Positions 32,767 to 41,822 of a stretch of 64,000 nucleotides of DNA are shown in pieces. A model generated the notes under the pieces. That model did not search any database. It was not told where the DNA came from and worked only from the letters and a program-made list of their open reading frames with translations. The stretch is from assembly GCF_021025955.1 (NCBI RefSeq), contig NZ_JAJNCL010000001.1, forward strand, positions 930,001 to 994,000, given 5' to 3'. Numbering within the stretch: the first letter of the stretch is position 1; the number at the start of each line of letters is the position of its first letter. Source of the DNA: Rhodococcus qingshengii. GTDB taxonomy: Bacteria; Actinomycetota; Actinomycetes; Mycobacteriales; Mycobacteriaceae. The translations under genes were made by a program, and so were the position numbers.

Positions 32767-33510
32767 ATGCCAGCGGGCATGGATCCCCGGGTTCGTAGAA
32801 TGCAGGCCGTGGAGGAACTCTGGCTGTGTGGCTACTGCGGTGGACCGCTCGTCCGCGGGTCATCAAATCGTTGTCGACTGTGCCTACGTGAGGTGAAGGG
32901 TCTCAAAGGCGAAGTGCGATGGCGTGACGAGTCGGCCGCACGCTACCTGGACTCACGAGGGCCAGGCCTCGGCCGGTGGTACCTCGCAAACAAGGCCAAC
33001 ATCAAAGCTCAGGCCCGGGCGCAGCCAACGGCTTTCGGGAATCCGAAGTATCGGCCAGTTCTCAGTCCCGCTGACGCGGAGCATCCATTTCCGTTCTCGT
33101 TCGACCTGCCCTCCCCTCAAGTGGACGAGACAGCTCAGCCATCTCCCACAGTGGACGCGGAAACTCCGCCGCCACGTGTGCCGTTCCGGGGTCGACCGCT
33201 GCTCACATGGGAGGACGCAGAAGACTTCGCAGAGGACTGGATGCGTAAGAACGGCTACCCCGACGCCAGAAAGACGAAGGCGGGGCCGGACGGAGGAATC
33301 GATGTCACATCCGCTCGGGCGGTCGCCCAGGTCAAGTTCTTCTCCTCGAAGATCGCGCTCCACGAAGTTTAGCGGCTGAGTGGGATCGCGCACGCCGAGA
33401 GCAAGGATGCGATCTTCTTTTCCCGCAACGGCTACACGAAGAAGGCCAAGGAATGGGGCGATCGCCACGGCGTCCGGTGTCTGACATTTCAACCGCGACA
33501 ACGCCGTTGA
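32767..33510 (+). pseudogene. Mrr-type restriction nuclease with zinc ribbon, interrupted by an amber codon
   Basis: A 247-codon gene. The N-terminus has a zinc ribbon (LCGYCGG...NRCRLCLRE). The C-terminal part is an Mrr catalytic domain: AEDWMRKNGYPDARKTKAGPDGGIDV with the G-x-D-G-G-I-D core and VAQVKFF as the Q-x-K motif. A TAG at 33370-33372 interrupts after ALHEV, and the same frame continues RLSGIAHAESKDAIFFSRNGYTKKAKEWGDRHGV to the TGA at 33508. The catalytic residues lie before the stop, but the fold's last strand and helix are lost. CAG to TAG is the simplest cause. Confidence 0.8.
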
Positions 33511-33629
33511 TTCCGGCCGCGGTGGCGCAAATGTTTGCCGGGTAAACGTCACGACGTTGCAACCGCTGCGCTTCGTCCGTCAATCATGCTGCGGTCCAAC
33601 GTAAGTAGGGGCCGATCCTGGGCACGAAA

Positions 33630-33661
33630 ATGACCCCTCCGAGAAGGTTCGGAGGGGTCAT
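33630..33661. terminator. bidirectional hairpin terminator
   Basis: Stem ATGACCCCTCCGA / TCGGAGGGGTCAT (13 bp, perfect) with a 6-nt loop, preceded by AAAA and followed by T-rich sequence. It sits between the convergent Mrr remnant and the minus-strand gene at 33716. Confidence 0.85.
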
Positions 33662-33715
33662 ATCTGTTCTCGGAATGGTGCTAGCGCGTCACATCGAGCA
33701 CCACGGTGGGCGGGC

Positions 33716-34048
33716 TCACGCTACGCCGGGCACCGACGCATCCGGATACTTGGCGCGGATCTTCTGCTTCGCATCGTCGGACAATGACGAGCGCCATGTC
33801 TGTTCCACCGGATCGTAGAAGGGCCGATCCGTTGCCATCCGCGACACAACGGCCCAACCTCGGCCGATGTTGTCGGAGTCGTTCGACACGAGTCGGTATC
33901 CAGCTCGCCCGAGTTGGTTGTCGAGGTCGTCGGATGGTTCGAGAGGAAACGGTGCGGTGATGAACCTGTTGGGATCGTTGTCATCCCAGCAGACTGAGAC
34001 CTGAAACCTGTTGCCGTCCTTGGTGATGAATGCTTTGTAGGTGCTCAT
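33716..34048 (-). CDS. hypothetical small protein
   Basis: A 110-residue soluble protein (ATG 34048). It begins STYKAFITKDGNRFQVSVCWDDNDPNRF and looks like a small beta-rich domain, ending with a helix (DDAKQKIRAKYPD). The gene lies directly behind the 34090-34326 gene on the same strand and may be cotranscribed. I recognise no family. Confidence 0.65.
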   Translation of the reverse strand: MSTYKAFITKDGNRFQVSVCWDDNDPNRFITAPFPLEPSDDLDNQLGRAGYRLVSNDSDNIGRGWAVVSRMATDRPFYDPVEQTWRSSLSDDAKQKIRAKYPDASVPGVA

Positions 34049-34089
34049 CAATCTGTCTTTCGTTTCGTAGCGACTGCAAAAAAGGGGGG

Positions 34090-34326
34090 TTACCGACCGA
34101 AAGGGAAGCGGACTGAATCAGGGAAGTCGTCGCCGTAGGCGTCGCAGCACAGCCCGTACCACGTCTCGTCGTCGGTGTCGGGGTCCCGGATGATCACGAC
34201 CTCGGTTTGTCGGCCGCAGGCCGAACAGTGCGCGATGTCCTTTGCAGGCGTCATCTTGCCGAAGGGGCCGTTGACGTCGGTGCCGTCCTCGACCGTGTCG
34301 TCACTGTTGATTGTGTTCTCCGGCAT
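34090..34326 (-). CDS. small zinc-ribbon-like protein
   Basis: A 78-residue protein, ATG at 34326 with GAGAAGG upstream. Cys pairs CSACG and LCCDAYG, separated by about 22 residues, suggest one zinc site. The rest is acidic. The frame is open for 139 residues upstream, but the AT-rich stretch just before the ATG and the ribosome binding site argue for this start. Confidence 0.6.
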   Translation of the reverse strand: MPENTINSDDTVEDGTDVNGPFGKMTPAKDIAHCSACGRQTEVVIIRDPDTDDETWYGLCCDAYGDDFPDSVRFPFGR

Positions 34327-34866
34327 CACAAAAGGCCTTCTCTCGGGGAAGGGTGATAGAGGAAGTCTAAAGCGGATGTCGGATGCGTAGTCGGATGCGA
34401 GTGGCAGCGGCGGACGCGGCGACGAGTTCAGCGTGGACCCCGTGCGCCGGAACGGCAGGTCTCCGGATCCGCGCTCGCGTTGGGTCTCTGTGCTCGGGTC
34501 CAGGTAGCTCACAGCGGACTCGAGGGCGCGAAGGGCGGCGGGAAGCAATTCGTTGTTCCGGGTCGTGAAAGGTGTGCAGACGAACAGATTCCAGACCCCT
34601 TTGAGGGCCACGGTGTGCGGCGTCAGCGTGATTTCGGGATTGGTGGACGGCCAGATCGGGGTCAGTCCGATATCGGCTGCGGCCTTGTCGATGAGGGAAA
34701 TGTGGTCCGGTCCCGACGACCATGTTGGTCCCAGAACCATCACGACGAGGTTCCCGACCGGCAGGACGGCGGCGGCTGTCGCACCTCAGCAGCGGCGGAC
34801 AGGTCCCTTCTGGTGGAAGATCACCGTGCGTTTGCCGAGAAATGACTGCACCGCGTAGGGCGTCAT
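34327..34866 (-). pseudogene. degenerate gene, in-frame stop, fused to the zinc-ribbon frame
   Basis: Upstream and in frame with the zinc-ribbon gene, the sequence reads like protein (GATAAAVLPVGNLVVMVLGPTW, later ALKGVWNLFVCTPF and NNELLPAALRALESAVSYLD). It is preceded, after a TGA at 34786-34788, by SFLGKRTVIFHQKGPVRRC in the same frame from an ATG at 34866. Coding character on both sides of the TGA suggests a decayed gene, possibly CGA to TGA. Its own stop codon seems to be lost, since the frame runs into the next gene. I do not know the family. Confidence 0.4.
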
Positions 34867-35095
34867 CGTTTCGTGATTATGAGCCGTGTCACACCTTTCT
34901 GAAGAATGAACCGCCTGGTCCGAGCTTCTCGGTGATATTTCCGTAACTTGGAGTACGACTTTAGGCGGACCGATCCGGACATTGGAGGCTAGTCGGGCAT
35001 GTACGGGTTGTTGTAACGTCCCAGTCAGACGTTCAGTTAAGTTTCGGCAATCGTTCTGGTAGCCGAGATTTCGACTCATCCCAGGGAGACCGACC

Positions 35096-35794
35096 ATGGC
35101 CACCAACACCGCCGAAACCGTCCGCACGTTGAGAGGAAAACGCCGCATCGGCAAGGCAGTGGGCGCAAGTGCTGCGGTGACGTCGGTACTGATAGCGAGC
35201 GCACTCACGTTTGCCGGTACCGCGTCGGCGACCCCGACGGCACTGCCGGACAAGTTTGCAAGCACGGTCACCGATGACGGCTGGACCCTCGATCTCGCTG
35301 CTACCAAACTTTCGGCGAACCCGGTTCCGAATCTGGCCACGACGGCGTTCACCCGTGAGGGTTTCGTGTCGGCGAAGGTCACCGGCACCATCTCCGGTGC
35401 GGGCGATACGGCCGTCAAGACCGGATATATCGAGCAGGGGTTGCAGATCGGTTGCCAAATCGACGTGTCCTCCGGACTCGGCCTGGGACTCGGATTTTCC
35501 CTCGGCCCGTCAGTGGGGGTGTCCATCTCCGGGGTTCCGTCGGCGAACATCGGCGTGAACGCCTCGGTGAACCCGAGCATCCAGACGACGATTGCACCGG
35601 GCACGATCACAACGATCCCGCTCGGGAAGAAGGATCTCGAAGCCGCGAAGGCGTCGATCACGGCAGAGAACGTGCACGTCAAGGTCGATGCGTGCATGGG
35701 CCCGGTAACGATCCGCTCCTACGCACAGTTCGCCGTCTCGACGGCGACGTCGGACAACAGTGTGTTCGTGTACTCCGATCCGACCTGGCTCTGA
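35096..35794 (+). CDS. MspA-family porin
   Basis: A 232-residue exported protein. The signal peptide, after a long polar start, ends at SATP (about residue 46). The mature protein has the MspA pattern: TREGFVSAKVTGTISG, LQIGCQID, a Gly-rich strand pair and VRSYAQFAVSTATSDNSVFVYSDPTW-like ending (here beginning TIRSYAQF). MspA proteins form octameric channels in the outer mycomembrane, so this supports a mycolic-acid organism. GGGAG precedes the ATG. A small secreted protein gene follows 88 bp later. Confidence 0.88.
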   Translation: MATNTAETVRTLRGKRRIGKAVGASAAVTSVLIASALTFAGTASATPTALPDKFASTVTDDGWTLDLAATKLSANPVPNLATTAFTREGFVSAKVTGTISGAGDTAVKTGYIEQGLQIGCQIDVSSGLGLGLGFSLGPSVGVSISGVPSANIGVNASVNPSIQTTIAPGTITTIPLGKKDLEAAKASITAENVHVKVDACMGPVTIRSYAQFAVSTATSDNSVFVYSDPTWL

Positions 35795-35882
35795 CAGAAC
35801 TCTCGTACCACTCGGACGGCCGAAAAGCTGTAACCCAACAGCGTTCGAGCTCATCGGACCTGTCTTCCCAAGGGAGAACCCC

Positions 35883-36269
35883 GTGACCCACGCACGTATG
35901 AAGAAAATCGCGGCAACGACCGCAGCAGCCGCGACTGCGATCGGCGGCGTCCTGCTCACCTTCGCTCCGGCAGCATCGGCGGCGCCCACTCTCGCGGAAC
36001 TGGGCGCCCCCGTCGTGCAGATCCCCATCAATCACGCTGTCACGGTCGCGGCCCGCGACAGCGGCATCCCGGCCGCCCTGGCGAATGCGAATGTGATGGT
36101 CCCAGTTCCGGGGTGGGAGAGGGTGATCGACTCCTCCGCGAACGTCCTGGCAATCGAAACGGCCAGGGCTGCGCAGTACCCGAACGGCTGCGCTTCCTAC
36201 GAGTTCTACCTTCCGTCGAACGGGAAGTGGGCAGCCGGAGCCACCTCGTACATCAACTGCCCCTGGTAA
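35883..36269 (+). CDS. small secreted protein
   Basis: A 128-residue exported protein starting at GTG 35883 behind AAGGGAG. Signal peptide about residues 5-34 (MKKIAATTAAAATAIGGVLL...SAAP). The mature part is Ala/Val-rich with two Cys (NGCASYEFY and INCPW, the last three residues). It lies behind the MspA porin gene and may be cotranscribed. Function unknown. Confidence 0.72.
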   Translation: MTHARMKKIAATTAAAATAIGGVLLTFAPAASAAPTLAELGAPVVQIPINHAVTVAARDSGIPAALANANVMVPVPGWERVIDSSANVLAIETARAAQYPNGCASYEFYLPSNGKWAAGATSYINCPW

Positions 36270-36394
36270 CAACTCACAGCTTGCTGCCCATTGATTCGTC
36301 ACCCGCCAGCATCTCGCCCGATGCTGTTCCAGGCGGGGTGACACGCATCTCGAGACTCGCGTACCCGCTTGGCGGGGAAAGGCATTCACCTCCG

Positions 36395-36793
36395 ATGACT
36401 ACCTCACCCAACGCCCCGATGACTTCACCCACCCGCCGCGACATCGCGGCGGAGAACGCGTTGCCGTACATCCCACCCGGATCCGGTCGGGAGTCGTCCA
36501 CCGATCCCGGCCGATCAGGCGCTGAAGCCTCGAGGCAGGAGTGGGACCGCGACAGTGAGTTGAGCCAGATGTCGAAAGCGGTCATTGCCACCGTCTTCGG
36601 GCTCGCATTGTTGATTGCCGCGTTCGCGGTGATCGGGCGACTCGGGGATTGGGCCGCGGACTACGGGACGATCCTGGTGTATCTGGCGTTCTTTCTGTGG
36701 ATGTCGATCGCGGGCAGAGTGTTCTGGTGGGGCGCAGACACACTCATCGCCGAGCTTCGGAAGAAGTCGAACACGAGTGGTGATCGACGGTGA
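36395..36793 (+). CDS. two-helix membrane protein coupled to the toxin gene
   Basis: A 132-residue protein. The first 65 residues are polar (Pro/Ser/Thr) and the C-terminal half has two helices (IATVFGLALLIAAFAVIG and GTILVYLAFFLWMSIAG). Its TGA overlaps the GTG of the polymorphic toxin gene (GTGA), so the two are translationally coupled. Because of that coupling, it may help export or anchor the toxin; this is inference. Confidence 0.68.
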   Translation: MTTSPNAPMTSPTRRDIAAENALPYIPPGSGRESSTDPGRSGAEASRQEWDRDSELSQMSKAVIATVFGLALLIAAFAVIGRLGDWAADYGTILVYLAFFLWMSIAGRVFWWGADTLIAELRKKSNTSGDRR

Positions 36794-39246
36794 AGTCCGC
36801 CCTGAAACTCAAGCGGCCATTGGCGGGGTTTCTCGCTGCCGGAGCACTGTTGACCGGGACCGCCGGAGTGATCGGTGCCGGGCTTGCACTCACTGCCGGA
36901 CCGGCGCATGCGACACCGGAAGAGGATTGCGCGGCGGTGCGGGCACGTGATCATCAGATCTACCTGAATCTCATTGCGTCGCTCCCACCTGGTGCGCCCA
37001 TCCCGCCAGAGATCATCAACCCGTGCCTGAGCGCGCCGTCCACGACGGCGACAGCTGCGCCGACGACCACCGTCGGGCTCCCCGGTGCGCAGGCTCCGGG
37101 TGGTGGCCCGAATGTCGGGGCGAATGCTCCGACGAACTTTCCCACCTACAACGGCACCCCCATCGTCCCCGTACCCGGCGCGGCACAACCGGGGCAGCCG
37201 AACTCGCCGACACCTCCAAGCATCGAGAACCCTGCAGGAATTCCGGTTCCGTCGACTACCAGCGGCCCTGCCCCGGCTACGCCGCGGCCTGCAGGGTCGA
37301 CCGCACCTACTGTGACGGCTGATCGTGGTCCCGGACCAGTACCCACAGAAACCCCGAATACTGCTCCCGCGCAATCGGAATCGACTCCCACCGTCACTAA
37401 CGCGGAGCTCAGCGAGGACGACGGCCGCGACCGCTACCTCGAACTGGTCCTCGTCGGTGCCGCAGCGTTCACCGCCGCCGGAATCGGAGTGCGCGGTCGG
37501 CCCGGACCATTCAGTCCCCGCACACCCGAATCAGTCCTCTCACAGGTAGTCGGAACCATCGCTTCACCGCTCATGGCGTATTCCCCTGGCGGGCAGTCCT
37601 CGTTGCGGGTGTTCGATCCGATCGCCGACGGATACCGGTTCTTCTTCCTGATCCACGACCAGGCGTCTTCACACGAATCCGTGATTCCGGTGACGGTGCC
37701 GCCCGGCGGTCACATGAGCGTCAACCCCGATGGCACGGCCACCGTCTTCGACGCCGACGGAAACCCGGTCTCGACAATCGACGCTCCGTGGGCCTACGAC
37801 GCCAACGGCACACCCATCCCGACGCACTACGAGATCCGCGACGGACAACTCGTCCAGGTCGTCGACACCGCAGGCATCGAAAACATCCTGTATCCGATCC
37901 TCGCAGACCCACTCTACGGCGGAGACAACGTCGCCTCCGGACAGTCGATGACGGCGACCGCACTGCCGAACGGCCAGGAAGCGATCTCGGGTCAGCCGGA
38001 CGGCGTCGCGGTCGTGGGCACCCCCGACCCTGGCTACACGGCGTACGTACCGAACCAGGACACGATGAAGCCTGGATCCGAAATGACAGTCGATCAGGGG
38101 GACGGCACCACCAACCGGTACGACAATCCTGTCGATTCGGGTGATGCCGAGTTGGAGGTCACCACAGTGCCGACCACTGAGGCCCTCGACACGATGGCCG
38201 CCGCGCAGGAGAACGCCAACCAAGAATCCGCAGTTGCAGCGGCGCAGGCCAAGGACGACCGCGACGAGTGGCTACGTGAAACCGCTGCAGAACGCGCACG
38301 GGACGACTGGTTCAGTGAACAAGGATCCATTCTGACGTCGTTGTTCCGGTTCAGCCAGAATGTGCGCGGCGCCAACGGAATCGACGGGCTCGCCGAGGCG
38401 GGGTCGGATCTTCTCGGTCTTGGGAAGTCCGTCGCCCAAGCCGTAGTCGCCTACAACCAGGACCCCAGCGGTACCACCCGTGACGTACTCGAAAGCGCCC
38501 TGCGGCTCGATGCCCTGCGGGAAGAAGGTCCGCAGTACTGGTATCAACAGATACAGCTCGATGCCGGTGCAGCGGTGCTGACCGGTCCGTTCGCCGAAGC
38601 CGGACTGGGTACGCGCGTGGCGTCCACCGCGACGCGCGTCGAGGCTGGTATCGCCCGCACCGCTGGCGACGACGTGATTGAGGGGATCGGGCGGACCGGT
38701 GCGGATGCCGGTGCCACCGCGCCGGTGAAACCTTCCGCCACTGCCCCGGTGAAACCACCGACAACATCTACGGTCGATCGGGGAAGTCCCCCGATTGCCG
38801 ATCCGGTCAAGCCTGCAACTTGGGCATCTGACCCGAAGACGCCCGCGGCAGGTGCTGTTGGCCCAGCGGTGGCACCTCTGGAAAGCGCGCGAGTACGCGA
38901 ACTAGGGTTCGACCCGTCGATCGGCCGTTTTAGGTTGAACGAGGCCGAGACAGCCCTTCGTATAGAGACAGAGCGTGGGGTGGAGTTGCATCGAGCATCT
39001 GTTGATTCTCAGGTCGATTGGCACGATGTGAACGGTAGAACCTATGACGCCGTGGGGAATTTTTCTGGTAAGTTTCTTCAAACACCAAAACAATGGAGAC
39101 TATTCTGGGAAAGCATCGAGTCGCATGTCCAAAAATCCGAGTTCGTGCCGATTGATGTCTCGCGGTTCAGCCCCGAACAAATAAGTGAAATAAAAGAATA
39201 TATCAAGAAGTTCGACGACCGAGTTTTTATAGTTGGTGAGGGATAG
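36790..39246 (+). CDS. secreted polymorphic toxin with CdiA-type C-terminal domain
   Basis: An 818-residue protein starting at GTG 36790. The N-terminal signal runs to ATPEED (about residue 45). A Pro/Thr-rich stretch (about 75-215), a hydrophobic segment (YLELVLVGAAAFTAAGIGV) and a central domain ending in a YPILADP motif, common in actinobacterial polymorphic toxins, come next. A helical part and a second Pro/Thr/Lys linker (about 640-690) lead to the tip. The last 120 residues, from VRELGFD, contain DWHDVNGRTYDAVGNF and a HVQKSEFVPIDVSRFSPEQI pattern, which matches C-terminal tRNA-nuclease-type domains of CdiA-like toxins (Asp/Trp start, YDAVG, His and Lys). The tip is AT-richer than the rest, which suggests domain exchange. 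Confidence 0.82.
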   Translation: MKSALKLKRPLAGFLAAGALLTGTAGVIGAGLALTAGPAHATPEEDCAAVRARDHQIYLNLIASLPPGAPIPPEIINPCLSAPSTTATAAPTTTVGLPGAQAPGGGPNVGANAPTNFPTYNGTPIVPVPGAAQPGQPNSPTPPSIENPAGIPVPSTTSGPAPATPRPAGSTAPTVTADRGPGPVPTETPNTAPAQSESTPTVTNAELSEDDGRDRYLELVLVGAAAFTAAGIGVRGRPGPFSPRTPESVLSQVVGTIASPLMAYSPGGQSSLRVFDPIADGYRFFFLIHDQASSHESVIPVTVPPGGHMSVNPDGTATVFDADGNPVSTIDAPWAYDANGTPIPTHYEIRDGQLVQVVDTAGIENILYPILADPLYGGDNVASGQSMTATALPNGQEAISGQPDGVAVVGTPDPGYTAYVPNQDTMKPGSEMTVDQGDGTTNRYDNPVDSGDAELEVTTVPTTEALDTMAAAQENANQESAVAAAQAKDDRDEWLRETAAERARDDWFSEQGSILTSLFRFSQNVRGANGIDGLAEAGSDLLGLGKSVAQAVVAYNQDPSGTTRDVLESALRLDALREEGPQYWYQQIQLDAGAAVLTGPFAEAGLGTRVASTATRVEAGIARTAGDDVIEGIGRTGADAGATAPVKPSATAPVKPPTTSTVDRGSPPIADPVKPATWASDPKTPAAGAVGPAVAPLESARVRELGFDPSIGRFRLNEAETALRIETERGVELHRASVDSQVDWHDVNGRTYDAVGNFSGKFLQTPKQWRLFWESIESHVQKSEFVPIDVSRFSPEQISEIKEYIKKFDDRVFIVGEG

Positions 39247-39248
39247 CT

Positions 39249-39584
39249 ATGGCAGGGACGATTTTCTTCTCAGACGACAAAAGTTGGGCTGGCAGTTCAT
39301 CTGAATTCAATCTAGCTCTGGACGCGTTGATTACCCTTGTTTTGGATTCTCGGTCGAAGATGCAACTTGTTGAAATTAGTGAAGAAAACATAGGGATGCT
39401 CGATATTGAAGGACTGCCGGAGCGGGGAAGAGCTGAAGTCCTGCGGTACCTCGCAGATGGACGTCATTGGGAGGCGGCCAAAAAAATGATAATCGGGGGC
39501 GAGGAGTGGGTGGATGCGAGAGAGAAGCCTATGAAGGAGCTTTCAGCTCTTGCCGTTTCTGAGTTGAAAGCATCAGAAGAGTGA
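39249..39584 (+). CDS. cognate immunity protein of the polymorphic toxin
   Basis: A 111-residue acidic soluble protein, 2 nt after the toxin stop and with the same AT-richer composition as the toxin tip. This is how toxin tips and their immunity genes travel together. Begins MAGTIFFSDDKSW and ends in a helical ELSALAVSELKASEE. Its family is not known to me, but it would be expected to bind the CdiA-like nuclease domain. Confidence 0.75.
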   Translation: MAGTIFFSDDKSWAGSSSEFNLALDALITLVLDSRSKMQLVEISEENIGMLDIEGLPERGRAEVLRYLADGRHWEAAKKMIIGGEEWVDAREKPMKELSALAVSELKASEE

Positions 39585-39606
39585 GTTCGACCGTTTTGGG
39601 GCAGGT

Positions 39607-40235
39607 ATGACAAGGAACGTTCTTCGCGAGGCGGAAGAGAAAAACGTCCTCGGAACCGGGGCGCTCACCGACCCTGAGGTCGCCGAGTTCACCGCGACCG
39701 TCGACTATCTGCGCTACGTCATTCCTGCCGCGTTTGGAACGGAGTGGAACGACCTTGTATTTTCGGGTGACGGGTACGTCGTGACCGAACTGCAGCGCGG
39801 AGGTAGTGGATACTTCCGCGGCTATCGGGGGTGCGCAAAACAGATGACGGGTACGCCGTAATGTCAGGGGATGAGCGGTCCAACGAAGGTGGATCAGTGA
39901 CATTCAGTCGGTTCGAGGACGCGGTGAAGGGTTATGCCGCGAATATCGTCAGTTCTTTCAGAGGGCGCGGTCCCGATTCATTGGGATCAGTGGCGTGGAT
40001 GTGGAACGGTTCCACCGGACCTGGTGTCGTTGCGCAACCTCTGAATCGCTCGAATACGCAATTTCGCTATTCCCTCGAAGATGATTCGAGTATCTGGCTC
40101 GAGGGCCGAACGACGACAGCGACACTTTCGCATGGTTTGGGAATGTCGATTCCGGCGTTCATCGCTGTCATTGTCGCGCATCCCAAGGTGACAGGCGAGG
40201 ATGCGACGGCGTGGCCGAAACCAGTACAACCCTGA
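39607..40235 (+). pseudogene. candidate immunity paralogue B, frameshifted
   Basis: ATG at 39607 opens a copy of the family (LTDPEVAEF, SGDGYVVTELQRGGSGYFRGYRG). At about 39829 the frame breaks. The paralogues read GYRGV-R-K-x-x-x-G; here one G is missing from a run of Gs, and the rest (MSGDERSNEGGSVTFSRFEDAVKGYAA to KPVQP) follows in another frame. A single base would restore about 210 residues. It may be a real inactivation or a homopolymer sequencing error. Confidence 0.75.
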
Positions 40236-40296
40236 GGTCGCCACAACCGGATGCAGCGCCTGTCCAGTCGAAGTTTCAGCATGGAATAGAACTGAG

Positions 40297-40932
40297 ATGA
40301 CCAGGAAACCTCTTCGCGAGGCGGAAGGGAACAATCTTTACGGCGCAGGAGCTTTGACCGATGCCGAGGTCGCCGAGTTCAAGGCGACTGTCGACTACCT
40401 ACGTTCTGTCATTCCCGCCGCGTTCGGGTTGGAGTGGAACGATCCGGTGTTCTCCGGCGACGGATATGTTGTTACCGAAGTGCCGCGCAGTAGCGGTGGG
40501 CGGTTCTTCGACGGGTATCAGGGCGTGCGTAAGACGGCGAACGGGTACGTCGCGATCTCTGCATCCGAGCGCAATAGCGAGAGCGGGTCGGTGACGTTCA
40601 GTCGGTTCGAGGACGCGGTGAAAGGCTATGCGGCAGGGGTGATCGATTCGTTTCGGATGGAACTCATTGGCCGTTACCTGGGTTTCGTGGCGTGGATGTG
40701 GAACGGTTCCACCGGACCTGGTGTCGTTGCGCAACCTCTGAATCGGTCGAATACGCAGTTTCGCTATTCCCTCGAAGATGATTCGAGTATCTGGCTCGAG
40801 GGCCGAACGACGGCAGCGACACTTTCGCATGGTTTGGGAATGTCGATTCCGGCGTTCATCGCTGTCATCATCGCGCATCCCAAGGTGACAGGCGAGGACG
40901 CGACGGCGTGGCCGAAACCAGTACAACCCTGA
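40297..40932 (+). CDS. candidate immunity paralogue C
   Basis: A 211-residue intact member of the tandem family. ATG 40297 follows a leader of about 60 bp that is nearly identical before the next copy. Shared blocks: REAEGNNLYGAGALTDAEVAEF, VFSGDGYVVTEVPRSSGGRFFDG, FEDAVKGYAA and WMWNGSTGPGVVAQPLNRSN. Its last 60 residues are almost identical to copy B, suggesting recent duplication or gene conversion. Function inferred from the place behind toxin and immunity genes. Confidence 0.75.
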   Translation: MTRKPLREAEGNNLYGAGALTDAEVAEFKATVDYLRSVIPAAFGLEWNDPVFSGDGYVVTEVPRSSGGRFFDGYQGVRKTANGYVAISASERNSESGSVTFSRFEDAVKGYAAGVIDSFRMELIGRYLGFVAWMWNGSTGPGVVAQPLNRSNTQFRYSLEDDSSIWLEGRTTAATLSHGLGMSIPAFIAVIIAHPKVTGEDATAWPKPVQP

Positions 40933-40993
40933 GCCCGCCACAACCGGATGCAGCACCTGTCCAGTCGAAGTTTCAGCATGGAATAGAACTGAG

Positions 40994-41632
40994 ATGACCA
41001 GGAAACCTCTTCGGGAGGCGGAAGGGAACAACCTTTACGGCGCAGGAGCTTTGACCGATGCCGAGGTCGCCGAGTTCAAGGCGACTGTCGACCACTTGCG
41101 CGCCGTCATCCCCGCCGCCTTCGGGTTGGAATGGAACGACCTTGTATTTTCCGGTGACGGATACGTAGTGACCGAAGTGCCGCGCAGTAGCGGTGGGCGG
41201 TACTTCGACGGGTATCGCGGTGTCAGGAAAACTACGAAGGGGTACGTTGCGATGACCGCGTCCGAGCGCAATAGCGAGAGCGGGTCGGTGACCTTCAGCC
41301 GGTTCGAGGACGCGGTGAAAGGCTATGCGGCAAGGGTGATCGGTTCGTTTCGGATGGAACTCAGTGGCCGTTACCTGGGGTATGTGGCGTGGATGTGGAA
41401 CGGTACGACAGGCCCGGGTGTTGTCACCGAGTCGTTGAATCCGCCGTACGACACGGATTTCCGCTTCTACCTCAGAGACGATCCGAGCGCATGGCTCGAA
41501 GGTGACAAGATTGCGGCGACGCTCTCACACGGTTTGGGCATGTCGATTCCCAGTTCTATTGCCGTCATCATCGCGCACCCCGCTGTAACGGCAAAGGACG
41601 CGACGGCGTGGCCGAAACCAGTAAGACCCTGA
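40994..41632 (+). CDS. candidate immunity paralogue D
   Basis: A 212-residue intact copy. The N-terminal two thirds are nearly identical to copy C, but the C-terminal third differs (VVTESLNPPYDTDFRFYLRDDPSAWLEGDKIAATL), so the two may recognise different toxins. The 60-bp leader before ATG 40994 is shared with copy C. Confidence 0.75.
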   Translation: MTRKPLREAEGNNLYGAGALTDAEVAEFKATVDHLRAVIPAAFGLEWNDLVFSGDGYVVTEVPRSSGGRYFDGYRGVRKTTKGYVAMTASERNSESGSVTFSRFEDAVKGYAARVIGSFRMELSGRYLGYVAWMWNGTTGPGVVTESLNPPYDTDFRFYLRDDPSAWLEGDKIAATLSHGLGMSIPSSIAVIIAHPAVTAKDATAWPKPVRP

Positions 41633-41739
41633 GCTCCGCTCCACCGGATGTAGCGCCTCTCCAGTTTCAGCACGAATGGAGCTGACATGACCAGGAACCC
41701 TCTCCGGTGCTTGGTGATCCGACCACCCGAGCATGAGAA

Positions 41740-41768
41740 CGCCCGCCAGGCGCAAGGCCAGGCGGGCG
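41740..41768. terminator. hairpin terminator-like sequence
   Basis: Stem CGCCCGCCAGGC / GCCAGGCGGGCG (11 of 12 paired) with a 5-nt loop, just after the truncated fourth immunity copy. It could stop transcription of the array. Confidence 0.55.
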
Positions 41769-41822
41769 ATCGTCATCTTCAGGTGCTACGCGGCAGTGTT
41801 CATATCGAACGTGAAGTGCAAG

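Larger units (their letters stand above)
39607..41710 (+). repeat. tandem duplication array of about 0.65-0.7 kb units
   Basis: Three units begin at 39607, 40297 and 40994. A fourth begins at 41687 with the same start (MTRNPLR) and stops matching after about seven codons, where unrelated DNA begins. The intergenic leaders before units C and D and the remnant are near copies (for example CCGGATG and CCAGT near each). This fits unequal crossing-over. Confidence 0.85.
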
